64,000 nt of DNA from Flavobacterium tiangeerense. GTDB taxonomy: Bacteria; Bacteroidota; Bacteroidia; Flavobacteriales; Flavobacteriaceae. Both the position numbers and the translations under genes were made by a program. Positions 26,626 through 35,810 of the stretch are shown in pieces (within the stretch, counting starts at the first letter, position 1; every line of letters begins with the position of its first letter). The notes beneath the pieces are model-generated. The model was not told the origin of the DNA and made no database searches. It saw only the letters and a list, made by a program, of their open reading frames with translations. The stretch is taken from positions 186,001 through 250,000 of the forward strand of contig NZ_VLKO01000001.1 in NCBI RefSeq assembly GCF_007830355.1, read 5' to 3'.

Positions 26626-27789
26626 TTATTTTGATGCAAATAACTTCACATCATTCTCTGAAATCTCGCTTCCGCCAAGGATAATCAAGCGTTCCACAAC
26701 ATTGCGTAATTCCCTAATATTCCCTGTCCAATCGTATTCTTGTAAAAGTTTAATTGCAGTAGCCGAAAATTTCTTTACCGTATTTCCTTGCTCAGAAGCT
26801 ATTTTATCAGCAAAATGCTTGATCAACAATGGAATATCATCACGCCTGTCATTAAGAGCTGGTACTTTAATGAGGATTACAGCCAGCCTATGGTATAAAT
26901 CCTCTCTAAAACGACCTTCGGCAATTTCAACTTTCAAATCTTTATTCGTAGCAGCAACAACTCTTACATCAACTTTTATGTCTTTATCTGCTCCTACACG
27001 AGTAATCATGCTTTCTTGTAACGCTCTTAAAACTTTGGCTTGCGCCGAAAGGCTCATGTCTCCAATTTCATCTAAGAAAATAGTTCCTTTATCTGCCGCT
27101 TCAAATTTTCCTGCACGATCTTTTACTGCTGATGTAAAAGCTCCTTTTACATGACCAAATAATTCACTTTCAATCAATTCAGATGGGATTGCAGCACAAT
27201 TTACTTCGATTAAAGGAAAGTTTGCACGTTCGCTTTTTTCATGCAATTGATGCGCGACTAATTCTTTTCCGGTTCCGTTAGGTCCTGTAATCAATACTCG
27301 TGCCTCGGTTTGAGCAACTTTATCAATCATGATTTTAATATGATTAATGGGATCACTCTCACCAATCATTTCATAATTCTTGCTGACTTTTTTCTTTAGG
27401 ATTTTATTCTCAACTACAAGTTGTTTTTTGTCCAAAGCATTTCGAACCGTATTCAATAATCGGTTTAAATCAGGTGGTTTAGAAATGTAATCAAAAGCTC
27501 CTAAACGCATGGTATTGATAGCTGTTTCCATGTCACCATGCCCAGATATCATAACCATAGGAATTTCTGGTTTGATTTTTTTGACTGCTTCTAGCACTTC
27601 AACCCCATCCATTTTTGGCATTTTTATATCGCATAGAACCAGGTCATAATCAGTAGTTTTAATTTTTTCCAAACCCACTACACCATCCTCTGCCTCCTCT
27701 ACTTGGTAGCTATCATTTTCTTCTGATAGGATTTTTGAGAGCACTCTTCTTATGGCTGCCTCATCCTCAATGATAAGTATTTTTGACAT
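26626..27789 (-). CDS. NtrC-like response regulator lacking a DNA-binding domain
   Basis: A 387-residue protein. An N-terminal receiver (Asp54-like in LVLCDIKMP) is followed by an AAA+ sigma-54-type domain with GPNGTGKE (Walker A variant), GAFTSA, GTIFLDEIGDM and the arginine-finger region. The canonical sigma-54 contact loop GAFTGA reads GAFTSA. It ends at ENDVKLFASK, just after the AAA+ domain, with no Fis-type HTH. Family members typically run 440-480 residues. No sensor kinase lies next to it. Confidence 0.87.
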   Translation of the reverse strand: MSKILIIEDEAAIRRVLSKILSEENDSYQVEEAEDGVVGLEKIKTTDYDLVLCDIKMPKMDGVEVLEAVKKIKPEIPMVMISGHGDMETAINTMRLGAFDYISKPPDLNRLLNTVRNALDKKQLVVENKILKKKVSKNYEMIGESDPINHIKIMIDKVAQTEARVLITGPNGTGKELVAHQLHEKSERANFPLIEVNCAAIPSELIESELFGHVKGAFTSAVKDRAGKFEAADKGTIFLDEIGDMSLSAQAKVLRALQESMITRVGADKDIKVDVRVVAATNKDLKVEIAEGRFREDLYHRLAVILIKVPALNDRRDDIPLLIKHFADKIASEQGNTVKKFSATAIKLLQEYDWTGNIRELRNVVERLIILGGSEISENDVKLFASK

Positions 27790-27860
27790 ATTTTTATTTT
27801 TGATTGGCTTATGAGCACCAAATTATTTTTATTGCAAAATTCAACTTTCTTACGGGATTC

Positions 27861-27953
27861 TCTAGCCCCGATTATAATGGAAATCCTTTACTGCGGCGCG
27901 ATAGCAAAGCAGGAAAGATTGAAATGAAAAGCGGGAAACAGCTCCTAAAAAAT
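27861..27953 (+). repeat. Dispersed repeat family B, copy 1
   Basis: It starts TAGCCCCGATTATAATGGAAAT and ends AAGCGGGAAACAGCTCCTAAAAAA. The copy at 34158-34310 shares both ends. It lies in the gap between the NtrC-like regulator and the ABC permease. Confidence 0.65.
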
Positions 27954-27984
27954 ACTCTTGAACAGCATTTTATCAATTATTTTA

Positions 27985-29292
27985 CTACTTCATCCATCGA
28001 TACAACTCTTTCCATGTTGGTTTTTTACCATACATTAAAATTCCGATTCGGTAAATTTTACCAGCAAACCAAACTACGGATAAAAAAGAAGCAAAAAGTA
28101 ACGTTACTGATATGGCTATTTGCCACAAAGGTACGCCAAAGGGAATTCTCATGAGCATAACTATGGGCGAAGTAAGCGGAATCATTGAAAAAACTATTGC
28201 CACTGTACCGTGTGGATCATTGATAACGGTAAAGAAACCAACATATACGCTGAGTATAAGCGGCATGATGATGGGCATTAAAAACTGTTGCGAATCGGTT
28301 TGATTGTCTACTGCGGCTCCTATTGCGGCATAGAAAGAGCTGTATAACAAATAGCCTCCTATAAAATAAACTACAAAACCCGCTAGTATACCTGCAATAG
28401 GCAAGTTCCATAATTCCTTGATATAAAGTGCGGCTGAACTACTCATTTCTGGCTGTGCCGAAAGTACATCTTGAGCACCAGAAACAGGTCCTATATTAAC
28501 TCCAAAAAATAGTGACACTGAGAAAAGCAATATAAACCCTAAGCACGCCCATATAAAAAATTGCAACAATCCTGCCAGAGCTGTCCCTATAATTTTTCCC
28601 ATCATTAATTGAAATGGTTTGACAGAGGAGATAATAATTTCTACAATTCGGCTTGTTTTTTCCTCTATTACGCTACGCATGACCATGTTACCGTAAATGA
28701 TAATAAACATCATGATAAGGTAACCAAATGCTCCTCCTATTCCAATTTTAATTTCGTTTAAACCTTTGAGACTCTCTTCTCCAGATGCTTTTGTAATATT
28801 AATAACAACTTTTGCCTGTGCTTTTTTGATGGCAAGTGTATCGAGTTTAGCTTTTTCTAAATTTGCCTTTGTCAACTTATTAGCTACGATATCTTGCATG
28901 TTTTCAATAAATGCAATGCCTGGACTATCATTTGAAATGTATTGAATTTTATTTTCTAACAGTTTTGTATCCTGTACTTTTGGGATATAAATAATTCCTT
29001 CGTATGCCTCAGCACTAATACTATCTTTTAAAAAATTTAAATCAAGAGCTGTTAAATCTTGGTAGTCATACGTGGCTTTTTTACTGTTTTTCTTTAAAAA
29101 TTCTTGTACAAACAATCCCGATTTATCATGTATGGCAATGCGCTTTGTATCTGGTTTCATACTGCTTAAGTACGCTACAAAAACTGCAATGGCCACAAAT
29201 AGCAACGGACTTAAAAAAGTCATTACAATAAAGGACTTGTTACGTACCTTGGTAATGAACTCTCGCTTGATGATTAATGTAATTATTGACAT
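27985..29292 (-). CDS. ABC-2-type transporter permease (NatB-like)
   Basis: A 435-residue permease. One N-terminal helix (about residues 22-42) precedes a large extracytoplasmic segment to about residue 175, and five or six helices follow. The segment VMRSVIEEKTSRIVEIIISSVKPFQLMMGKIIG is the typical ABC-2 consensus helix. This is the NatB/YhaP form that pairs with NatA-like ATPases for export of Na+ or other substrates. The ATPase lies immediately upstream on the same strand (88 nt). Confidence 0.87.
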   Translation of the reverse strand: MSIITLIIKREFITKVRNKSFIVMTFLSPLLFVAIAVFVAYLSSMKPDTKRIAIHDKSGLFVQEFLKKNSKKATYDYQDLTALDLNFLKDSISAEAYEGIIYIPKVQDTKLLENKIQYISNDSPGIAFIENMQDIVANKLTKANLEKAKLDTLAIKKAQAKVVINITKASGEESLKGLNEIKIGIGGAFGYLIMMFIIIYGNMVMRSVIEEKTSRIVEIIISSVKPFQLMMGKIIGTALAGLLQFFIWACLGFILLFSVSLFFGVNIGPVSGAQDVLSAQPEMSSSAALYIKELWNLPIAGILAGFVVYFIGGYLLYSSFYAAIGAAVDNQTDSQQFLMPIIMPLILSVYVGFFTVINDPHGTVAIVFSMIPLTSPIVMLMRIPFGVPLWQIAISVTLLFASFLSVVWFAGKIYRIGILMYGKKPTWKELYRWMK

Positions 29293-29380
29293 TTTTTAGT
29301 TTTGATTTGTCCAAAATTCCCAAAAAAGAGGAATCAAAAAATGGTTATTTAGTTTATTTTTTTTTAATGCTCATGTCTTG

Positions 29381-30304
29381 CTAAGAACCGCTAACGGTTT
29401 GAATGAAAATATCATTCACACTCGGGATTTTTTCTACAAAATGTGTGATTTGACCAAAAGGAGTTAAGCTGTTGAGCAACTCATTTGGTGATGCATTCCC
29501 TAATTGAATATTTAATTTAAACTCATTATTTAACGATTTAAATTGGGCAGGATTTGTGCTAAAGTTTTGAGATAGCGCTTGCATTAAAGCTTCGGGCTTA
29601 TCCGAAAGTATACCTACTTCAAAAGTATTGGTTTTAAATTGCCTCTTGACATCATTTAGCTTCCCTTCAATTAATTTATTTGATTTATGAATCAATGCAA
29701 TATGATCGCACATTTCCTCCACACTTTCCATACGGTGGGTAGAGAAAATTATTGTAGCACCTTGATCTCTCAGAGCTAAAATTTCGTCTTTGATAATAAT
29801 GGCATTCACAGGATCAAAACCCGAAAAAGGTTCGTCAAAAATGAGTAATTTGGGTTTATGCAATACACACACGACAAATTGGATTTTTTGAGCCATCCCT
29901 TTAGAAAGTTCTTGAATCTTTTTGTTCCACCAGCCTTGAATACCTAGTCTATCAAACCAATATTCCAGTTGTTTTTTGGCTTCAGCCTTTGAAAGACCTT
30001 TCATTTGTGCTAGATATAGGCATTGCTCTCCTACTTTCATCGTGTTGTACAAACCTCTTTCCTCTGGTAAATATCCTATGTGTTGTACATGCTTGGGTTG
30101 CAATTTCTCTCCATCAAAAATTACAGTGCCACTATCAGGCATTGTAATTTGATTGATAATTCGAATTAATGATGTTTTACCAGCTCCATTTGGCCCCAAG
30201 AGTCCGTAAATACTGCCTTTAGGTATATTGAGCGATACTGCATTAAGTGCCTTATAATCGCCGTATTGTTTTACAACTTGATTGATTTCAAGAATAGTAC
30301 TCAT
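29381..30304 (-). CDS. ABC transporter ATPase (NatA-like)
   Basis: A 307-residue ATPase. Walker A is GPNGAGKTS (about 37-45), followed by the signature LSKGMAQKIQ, Walker B LLIFDEPFSGFDP and the switch His in STHRM. A C-terminal extension of about 90 residues is typical of NatA/YhaQ proteins. It forms an exporter with the downstream permease. Its upstream region has a perfect inverted repeat at 30348-30372 that may be an operator. Confidence 0.88.
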   Translation of the reverse strand: MSTILEINQVVKQYGDYKALNAVSLNIPKGSIYGLLGPNGAGKTSLIRIINQITMPDSGTVIFDGEKLQPKHVQHIGYLPEERGLYNTMKVGEQCLYLAQMKGLSKAEAKKQLEYWFDRLGIQGWWNKKIQELSKGMAQKIQFVVCVLHKPKLLIFDEPFSGFDPVNAIIIKDEILALRDQGATIIFSTHRMESVEEMCDHIALIHKSNKLIEGKLNDVKRQFKTNTFEVGILSDKPEALMQALSQNFSTNPAQFKSLNNEFKLNIQLGNASPNELLNSLTPFGQITHFVEKIPSVNDIFIQTVSGS

Positions 30305-30347
30305 ACTTATATTTTAATGGTGTAAAAGTAAATAATTAGTATCGAAA

Positions 30348-30372
30348 TACTTATAATAGTTTGATATAAGTA
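30348..30372. promoter_or_regulatory. Candidate operator upstream of the ABC exporter
   Basis: TACTTATA-N9-TATAAGTA is a perfect 8-bp inverted repeat. A third TACTTATA half-site lies at 30304-30311 at the start codon. No regulator gene is adjacent, so the binding protein is unknown. Confidence 0.45.
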
Positions 30373-30455
30373 GTATTTTATTTTGGCAAAAACTTAATTT
30401 TTTAGCCTTGCGTAAAATGCTTTTTGCTGACACCAAAATAACAAATTGTATTTCA

Positions 30456-30491
30456 CAAAAAACCCATCCTTGTGCATAAGGATGGGTTTTG
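30456..30491 (-). terminator. Terminator of the dnaJ transcript
   Basis: AAAACCCATCCTT pairs with AAGGATGGGTTTT. On the minus strand a T-run follows. Confidence 0.85.
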
Positions 30492-30526
30492 TATGAATGT
30501 CTACATTCAAAATTAACATTTTTGAA

Positions 30527-31642
30527 TTAAGAGAACATGTCTTTTACTTTTTCAAAAAATGACTTATCTGATTTCTCAGGATTTGGAATAAAATTATCGT
30601 CGGTTAAATTCTTCTCAAAAAACTGTTTTTGTTCTTTGTTCAATGTTTTAGGAGTCCATACGTTCACATGAACCAATAAATCACCATTCCCGTAACCATT
30701 GATACTTGGTATCCCTTTACCTTTTAGTCTTAATATTTTACCTGATTGAATGCCTTCCTCTAACTTGATACGTACTTTTCCGTTGATAGCTTCGATATCT
30801 TTAGAAATACCTAAAACCGCTTCAGCAAAGCTAATGTACAAATCATAGTGCAAATTCTCACCTTCGCGTTTCAAGAAGTCGTGCTCTAACTCTTCGATTG
30901 CTACGATCAAATCACCTGGCACGCTGTTTCCTGGCGCATCGTTTCCTTTGTTTGAAACTTTTAACTGCATTCCGTCAACAACACCGGCTGGTATTTTGAT
31001 TGAAACCGTTTCATCTTCAAGAACCATTCCTTGTGAATCTGCGTCGGCTGGTTTTTTATCTAAAATTTGACCTGAACCATTACAAGTTGGGCAAGTAGAA
31101 GCAGATTGCATACGGCCCAAAATGGTGTTTGTTACACGCATTACTTGACCTTGTCCGTTACAAGTATTACAAGTTTTATAAGTAACGCCAGCAGCTTGTA
31201 CTTTACGTTTTACTTTTACTTTTTTCTCAACACCATTAGCAATCTCTTCCAAAGTCAATTTTACTTTGATACGAAGATTACTTCCTTTGGTACGACGATT
31301 TCCGCCGCCACCTCCGCCACCGAAGCCGCCAAAACCACCTCCAAAAATATCTCCAAACTGACTGAAAATATCATCCATGTTCATACCGCCATGACCACCT
31401 CCGCCAAAACCGCCTGAACCATCAAATGCTTGATGACCATACTGATCGTATTTTGCCTTTTTTTGTGGATCACTCAATACTTCATAAGCTTCTGCCGCTA
31501 ACTTAAATTTCTCTTCAGCAGCTTTATCGCCAGGATTTTTATCAGGGTGATGTTGCAAGGCACTTTGTCTGTATGCTTTTTTTATTTCTGCAGCAGTTGC
31601 ACTTTTAGTAATGCCTAATATTTCGTAAAAATCTTTTTTCAT
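30527..31642 (-). CDS. dnaJ: Co-chaperone DnaJ
   Basis: A 371-residue Hsp40. The J domain has the HPD motif ([11 protein letters not shown], about 30-40), followed by a Gly-rich linker. The zinc region shows only two CxxCxGxG repeats, CNTCNGQG and CPTCNGSG. Four are usual, so a single zinc site (site II) remains. The C-terminal substrate domain is complete. DnaJ works with DnaK and GrpE in refolding. It is 104 nt downstream of grpE in the same direction. Confidence 0.95.
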   Translation of the reverse strand: MKKDFYEILGITKSATAAEIKKAYRQSALQHHPDKNPGDKAAEEKFKLAAEAYEVLSDPQKKAKYDQYGHQAFDGSGGFGGGGHGGMNMDDIFSQFGDIFGGGFGGFGGGGGGGNRRTKGSNLRIKVKLTLEEIANGVEKKVKVKRKVQAAGVTYKTCNTCNGQGQVMRVTNTILGRMQSASTCPTCNGSGQILDKKPADADSQGMVLEDETVSIKIPAGVVDGMQLKVSNKGNDAPGNSVPGDLIVAIEELEHDFLKREGENLHYDLYISFAEAVLGISKDIEAINGKVRIKLEEGIQSGKILRLKGKGIPSINGYGNGDLLVHVNVWTPKTLNKEQKQFFEKNLTDDNFIPNPEKSDKSFFEKVKDMFS

Positions 31643-31746
31643 CTGTATTTTTTATTTAGTGCGAATGTATTTTAGTACTATCTTAAAAAGCTAATACTCC
31701 ACATTTATACTTAAAATGACACTTTCAACCAGCATCGCAGTTGTAA

Positions 31747-32325
31747 TTATTGACCGATTACCACTTTTGGAAAACGAATAATCTTGTCTCCAAGTTTGTA
31801 TCCTTTTTCTAGTACATCCACAATTTTACCTTTCATACTGTCTGATGGCGCAGGAATTTGAGTAATTGCTTCGGCAAAATCAGCATCAAATGCGTCACCT
31901 GCTGTAACCTCAACTTGCTCTAATCCTTTAGCCACTAAAGTATTTTTTAGTTTTTCATGGATAAGCTCAACACCTTTAGTTAGCAATTCATCCTCTGATT
32001 TGTTAATCTCAATAATAGCTCTATCAAAATCGTCTAGCACTGGTAACATAGCAAGTAAGACTTCTTGATTTGCTGTTTTAAACAACTCAATACGTTCCTT
32101 AGTTGTTCTTCTTTTGTAATTCTCAAACTCTGCAAACAACCTTAGGTATTTATCTTTTTCTTTTGCTAAATCTTGTGTTAATTGTTCTTCCACGCTTAAT
32201 TCCTCAACAATAACCTGCTCTTCATTAACATTATTTTCTAATGTTGCATCCTGTAATTCTTGATCGATTTCTGTATTTTCAGTGGTCATAGTGCTCTTAT
32301 TTTTAAAAATATTCTTAAACTTCAT
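31747..32325 (-). CDS. grpE: Nucleotide exchange factor GrpE
   Basis: A 192-residue GrpE. A charged N-terminal tail and long coiled coil lead to LRLFAEFENYKRRTTKER and the beta domain with GDAFDADFAEAI and GYKLGDKIIRFPKVVIG. It releases ADP from DnaK. An internal ATG at 32289 (MTTENTEID) is an alternative start, but homologues often begin with the MKFKNIFKNKS peptide used here. The promoter at 32346-32378 lies upstream, and dnaJ follows. Confidence 0.94.
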   Translation of the reverse strand: MKFKNIFKNKSTMTTENTEIDQELQDATLENNVNEEQVIVEELSVEEQLTQDLAKEKDKYLRLFAEFENYKRRTTKERIELFKTANQEVLLAMLPVLDDFDRAIIEINKSEDELLTKGVELIHEKLKNTLVAKGLEQVEVTAGDAFDADFAEAITQIPAPSDSMKGKIVDVLEKGYKLGDKIIRFPKVVIGQ

Positions 32326-32345
32326 TTTAATCTTTTTTTGAATTG

Positions 32346-32378
32346 CAAAAGTACTGCCAATTCTCTTAAAATGTCAAA
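32346..32378 (-). promoter_or_regulatory. Bacteroidota-type promoter of grpE-dnaJ
   Basis: On the minus strand TTTG (32375-32378), a 21-nt spacer and TACTTTTG (32346-32353). The spacing and boxes match the primary-sigma pattern. I do not see a distinct heat-shock site. Confidence 0.7.
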
Positions 32379-32556
32379 TTGTCACACTTAATATTATTTA
32401 TGCTTATCAAAAAGGGGGATTTTACCAAAAATGGCTCACGTACAACCAACTTGAATTCCTTTAAACTGAATAAAAAAAATAAATTTCTTAACAATTTTTA
32501 TCAACGCTTTGTTTAAAATTTAGGTTTTTTTTAAGATTATCATATTATATTTATGT

Positions 32557-32564
32557 TATATTTG
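32557..32564 (+). promoter_or_regulatory. Orphan plus-strand -7 box
   Basis: TATATTTG on the plus strand, facing no coding gene. A terminator hairpin lies about 70 nt downstream, so a short RNA could be made. Confidence 0.4.
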
Positions 32565-32570
32565 TAAATG

Positions 32571-32663
32571 GTTTTATTCATTTCGCATGAAATAGAATGA
32601 CAAATTATTAATTCACATTTACGTTATATAAAAAAAGCTTCGTTTTTCAACGAAGCTTTTTTT
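32571..32663 (+). ncRNA. Candidate small RNA between grpE and hisS
   Basis: Inferred from the orphan -7 box at 32557-32564 and the hairpin with T-run at 32630-32663. It would be about 90 nt with no ORF. The hairpin also serves hisS, so the promoter might be fortuitous. This is inference, not direct evidence of transcription. Confidence 0.3.
32630..32663. terminator. Bidirectional terminator at the hisS 3' end
   Basis: AAAAAGCTTCGT (32632-32643) pairs with ACGAAGCTTTTT (32650-32661), with A- and T-runs on both sides. The hisS stop begins at its edge. Confidence 0.85.
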
Positions 32664-34040
32664 TTAATTCTGTAAGAGATAATTTTTCAAACCTTCTAAA
32701 TCGAGAACCTGCTGTTCTCCTGAAAGTAAATTTTTAAGAGCAAATGTTTTAGATTCTAATTCTTGTTCTCCTGCAATAATTGCAAAAGGTATTCCACGCT
32801 TGTCAGCGTGCTGAAACTGCTTTGCCACTTTTACATTATCTGGATATAACTCTACTTTAATTCCAGTTTCTCTAAGCTCCTTAATAGCTTGCATGGCATA
32901 AAAGGCTTCATTATTTCCGTAATTGATAAATAAAGCTTTAGATGTTGCTGCTACTGTTTCTGGAAACAACTTTAGTTCTTCTACCACCAAATAAATGCGG
33001 TCAAGACCGAAAGATATTCCCACTCCACTCATGTTTTTCAAACCAAAAATACCCGTTAAATCATCATAACGTCCTCCGCCACCGATGGATCCCATTGCAA
33101 CAGTTTTGGGTGGTGCTACTTCAAAAATAGCTCCAGTGTAATAATTTAATCCTCTTGCTAATGTAACATCTAGATCCAAAACAGCTGTTGACAGCCCTAG
33201 TTGTGAAACCGTTTCACAAATAAAACGCAATTCCTCCACACCTTTCATACCTTCTTCTGAGTCTTGTAATAAAACAGAGAGCTTCTCGATTTTCTCAGTG
33301 ATAGAACCTGTAAAATTAAATAGTGGCTGAACTTTTGACAGTGCTTCCTCAGGAATTCCTTTTTCTATCATTTCTTTCTTGACTCCGTCCTCGCCTATTT
33401 TGTCTAATTTATCAAGAGCTACTGTAAAATCAATCAGCTTGTCAGAGGCTCCTATTACGGCTGCAATTCCAGATAAAATTTTTCTATTATTGATTTTGAT
33501 GGTTACGCCTTGCAATCCTAAAGCTGTAAAAACGGTGTCATACAATTGAACCAATTCTACTTCTTGCCACAAAGATTTTGATCCAACTACATCTGCGTCA
33601 CATTGATAAAATTCTCTAAAACGTCCTTTTTGAGGTCGATCAGCTCTCCAAACGGGTTGAATTTGATAGCGCTTAAACGGAAATTCAATATCGTTTTGAT
33701 GTTGCACCACATACCTTGCAAAAGGTACAGTCAGATCATAACGCAAGGCTTTCTCTGAAATGCTTGACGTTAATTTTGTACTGTCTTTACTTTCTAGATG
33801 ACTTTCGTTGGCTTTAGAAAGATAGTCTCCAGAATTTAATATTTTAAAAATCAATCGATCGCCTTCTTCTCCGTACTTACCCATTAAGGTTTCAGAGTTT
33901 TCAAACGATGGCGTTTCTATAGGTTGAAAGCCAAATTTTTCAAAATTGCTTTTAATGATTTGAATGATATAATTTCTTTTGGCCACATCTGCTGGCGAAA
34001 AATCTCGGGTTCCTTTTGGTATGCTAGGTTTTGATGCCAT
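32664..34040 (-). CDS. hisS: Histidyl-tRNA synthetase
   Basis: A 458-residue class II synthetase that charges tRNA-His. It begins [16 protein letters not shown], with motif 2 in the [17 protein letters not shown] region, the histidine A motif [11 protein letters not shown], and motif 3 in [10 protein letters not shown]. The C-terminal anticodon domain follows. The ORF runs to 34142, but the extra 34 codons are not HisS-like, and the ATG at 34040 is the family start. It is alone on its transcript. Confidence 0.95.
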   Translation of the reverse strand: MASKPSIPKGTRDFSPADVAKRNYIIQIIKSNFEKFGFQPIETPSFENSETLMGKYGEEGDRLIFKILNSGDYLSKANESHLESKDSTKLTSSISEKALRYDLTVPFARYVVQHQNDIEFPFKRYQIQPVWRADRPQKGRFREFYQCDADVVGSKSLWQEVELVQLYDTVFTALGLQGVTIKINNRKILSGIAAVIGASDKLIDFTVALDKLDKIGEDGVKKEMIEKGIPEEALSKVQPLFNFTGSITEKIEKLSVLLQDSEEGMKGVEELRFICETVSQLGLSTAVLDLDVTLARGLNYYTGAIFEVAPPKTVAMGSIGGGGRYDDLTGIFGLKNMSGVGISFGLDRIYLVVEELKLFPETVAATSKALFINYGNNEAFYAMQAIKELRETGIKVELYPDNVKVAKQFQHADKRGIPFAIIAGEQELESKTFALKNLLSGEQQVLDLEGLKNYLLQN

Positions 34041-34157
34041 GAATCTATTTTTGCTGTCCTTATTATTATGCCTTACTAGGCAATCTTTTTCTGGTTGCAA
34101 ATATCTTATTTTTAAAATTATTCTGTTTACAAAATGCCACATTTTATTACTGCTTGT

Positions 34158-34310
34158 TTAGCCCGGATTGTCGTGGAAATATAGCACTACAAATTCTTAT
34201 GTTTTCCTGACTTAAAGAGCGACTAGCGGAAGCTCATTTAAGGTAGAAAGAAAACAAAGAATATGGAGTGCGGTATTGTAGCAAAAGCCGGAAACAGCTC
34301 CTAAAAAAAA
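34158..34310 (+). repeat. Dispersed repeat family B, copy 2
   Basis: It starts TAGCCCGGATTGTCGTGGAAAT and ends AAGCCGGAAACAGCTCCTAAAAAA, like the copy at 27861-27953 but with a longer middle. It occupies most of the 336-nt divergent gap between hisS and the MacB-like permease. Confidence 0.65.
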
Positions 34311-34376
34311 GAAAATTGTTATGAAATATTTTTTTGGTTGTAAAATTTTGTAACAAAAAATATAAATTCGTGTCAA

Positions 34377-35627
34377 ATGGGTATGATGTTAAAATTATTT
34401 AAAGAAAATGTTCGAATTGCGTCTGGTTCAATCAGAACGCAATTGTTACGAACGGTTCTTACGGTGATGATTATCGCCATAGGAATCACGGCTTTAGTGA
34501 GTATTCTTACGGTTGTATCTGCGCTGGAGAATACTATTTCCTCTGATTTTGCTTCTATGGGTGCCAACACCTTTAATATAAAGCAATATGAAAACACCGT
34601 AAGAAGACAGGGCCGAGATGAACGTGAAATAATCAATCCTATTATTTCTTATCCCGAAGCGGTGGCTTTCAAAAACAAATACAACTACCCCTTAACCGAA
34701 ACTTCACTTTCCTTTACCGCAACGGCAGGAGCCGAGGTAAAATATGAGTCGACTAAAACAGATCCTGAAAACTCTGTAGTAGGAGTTGACGAGTATTTCA
34801 TGACCAATTCAGGTCTTGAAACCAGTTCTGGTAGAAATTTTACCCGTTTTGATGTTGATAATAATGCTTATGTATGTATCGTAGGTTCTGATTTTGAAAA
34901 AGGACTATTCAAAGACATCAACCCTATAGATAAAGTGGTCTCCATACGTGGCGCAAAATTTAGAGTTATTGGAGTGTTAAAAGAAAAAGGTTCCACTTTT
35001 GGCAATAGTCAAGATTTAAGAATATTAATACCTATCCAAGTAGCACGTTCCCTATTTACAGCACCTAACATTAATTATACCGTGAGCGTTATGGTTAATA
35101 AAAAGGAGTTGCTAGAGCAAGCGCTAGACAACGCAACAAGCGTAATGCGTAGGGTTAGAAAACTTAGTCCTATAAAAGATAATAATTTTGGGATTGTACG
35201 AAGTGATGATTTAATTAATAAAATTCTAGGAATTACACAATATCTAGGATGGGCATCATGGCTTATTGGGATTATTACCGTTTTAGGTTCATCTATTGCA
35301 TTGATGAACATTATGATCGTATCGGTAACAGAGCGAACTCGAGAAATTGGGGTTCGAAAAGCACTTGGAGCCAAAAAAACAACCATAGCCATTCAATTCT
35401 TCATTGAAACCCTACTCATAGGACAAATGGGTGGCTTAGTAGGAATTATTTTTGGTATCTTAATTGGTTTTGGTATTGCAACTGCCATGGATTTTGCTTT
35501 TGTAATCCCTTGGGGCGCAATAATGGCAGCTTTTATAACCAGTTTTATAGTAGCTATTGCGTCTGGTTTATATCCAGCCATTAAAGCTGCTGTTTTAGAC
35601 CCTATTGAGGCATTGCGTTACGAATAA
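34377..35627 (+). CDS. MacB/FtsX-like ABC transporter permease
   Basis: A 416-residue permease of the MacB-like type. One N-terminal helix (about 23-45) leads to a MacB-PCD periplasmic domain with FDVDNNAYVCIVGSDF. Three C-terminal FtsX-type helices follow with VTERTREIGVRKALGAKK and VALDPIEALRYE-type ending. Such permeases work with a separate LolD/MacB-like ATPase for lipoprotein or envelope-substrate handling. No ATPase is adjacent. A repeat-A element carrying its terminator follows. Confidence 0.87.
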   Translation: MGMMLKLFKENVRIASGSIRTQLLRTVLTVMIIAIGITALVSILTVVSALENTISSDFASMGANTFNIKQYENTVRRQGRDEREIINPIISYPEAVAFKNKYNYPLTETSLSFTATAGAEVKYESTKTDPENSVVGVDEYFMTNSGLETSSGRNFTRFDVDNNAYVCIVGSDFEKGLFKDINPIDKVVSIRGAKFRVIGVLKEKGSTFGNSQDLRILIPIQVARSLFTAPNINYTVSVMVNKKELLEQALDNATSVMRRVRKLSPIKDNNFGIVRSDDLINKILGITQYLGWASWLIGIITVLGSSIALMNIMIVSVTERTREIGVRKALGAKKTTIAIQFFIETLLIGQMGGLVGIIFGILIGFGIATAMDFAFVIPWGAIMAAFITSFIVAIASGLYPAIKAAVLDPIEALRYE

Positions 35628-35648
35628 TAGATATTCCAATACAAATTA

Positions 35649-35760
35649 GGGCGTGACCACATAAAAAAAGGGGCAACAAATCATAATGGATTGTTGCCCC
35701 TTTTTTTTTATAGGGTCGGGTTATACGCGTTACATGGTAACGTGCTGCTACCCCTCACGC
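35649..35760 (+). repeat. Dispersed repeat family A, copy 2 (carries a terminator)
   Basis: It starts GGGCGTGACC, then has a strong hairpin with T-run, GGGTCGGGTTATACGC, a small hairpin CGTTAC-ATG-GTAACG (35728-35742) and ends GCTGCTACCCCTCACGC. Same length (112 nt) as the copy at 42929-43040, with compensating changes in both stems. Confidence 0.8.
35663..35710 (+). terminator. Terminator of the MacB-like permease gene, inside repeat A
   Basis: AAAAAGGGGCAACAA pairs with TTGTTGCCCCTTTTT, followed by more T. It sits 36 nt after the stop. Confidence 0.85.
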
Positions 35761-35810
35761 GAAGTGCTTACTAGTTTGTTTTTTTTGGTAACATGAAACT
35801 GTTTTTCTTC

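Noticed and set aside
27804..28154. 116-codon plus-strand ORF
   Set aside because: It spans repeat B and the antisense of the ABC permease end.
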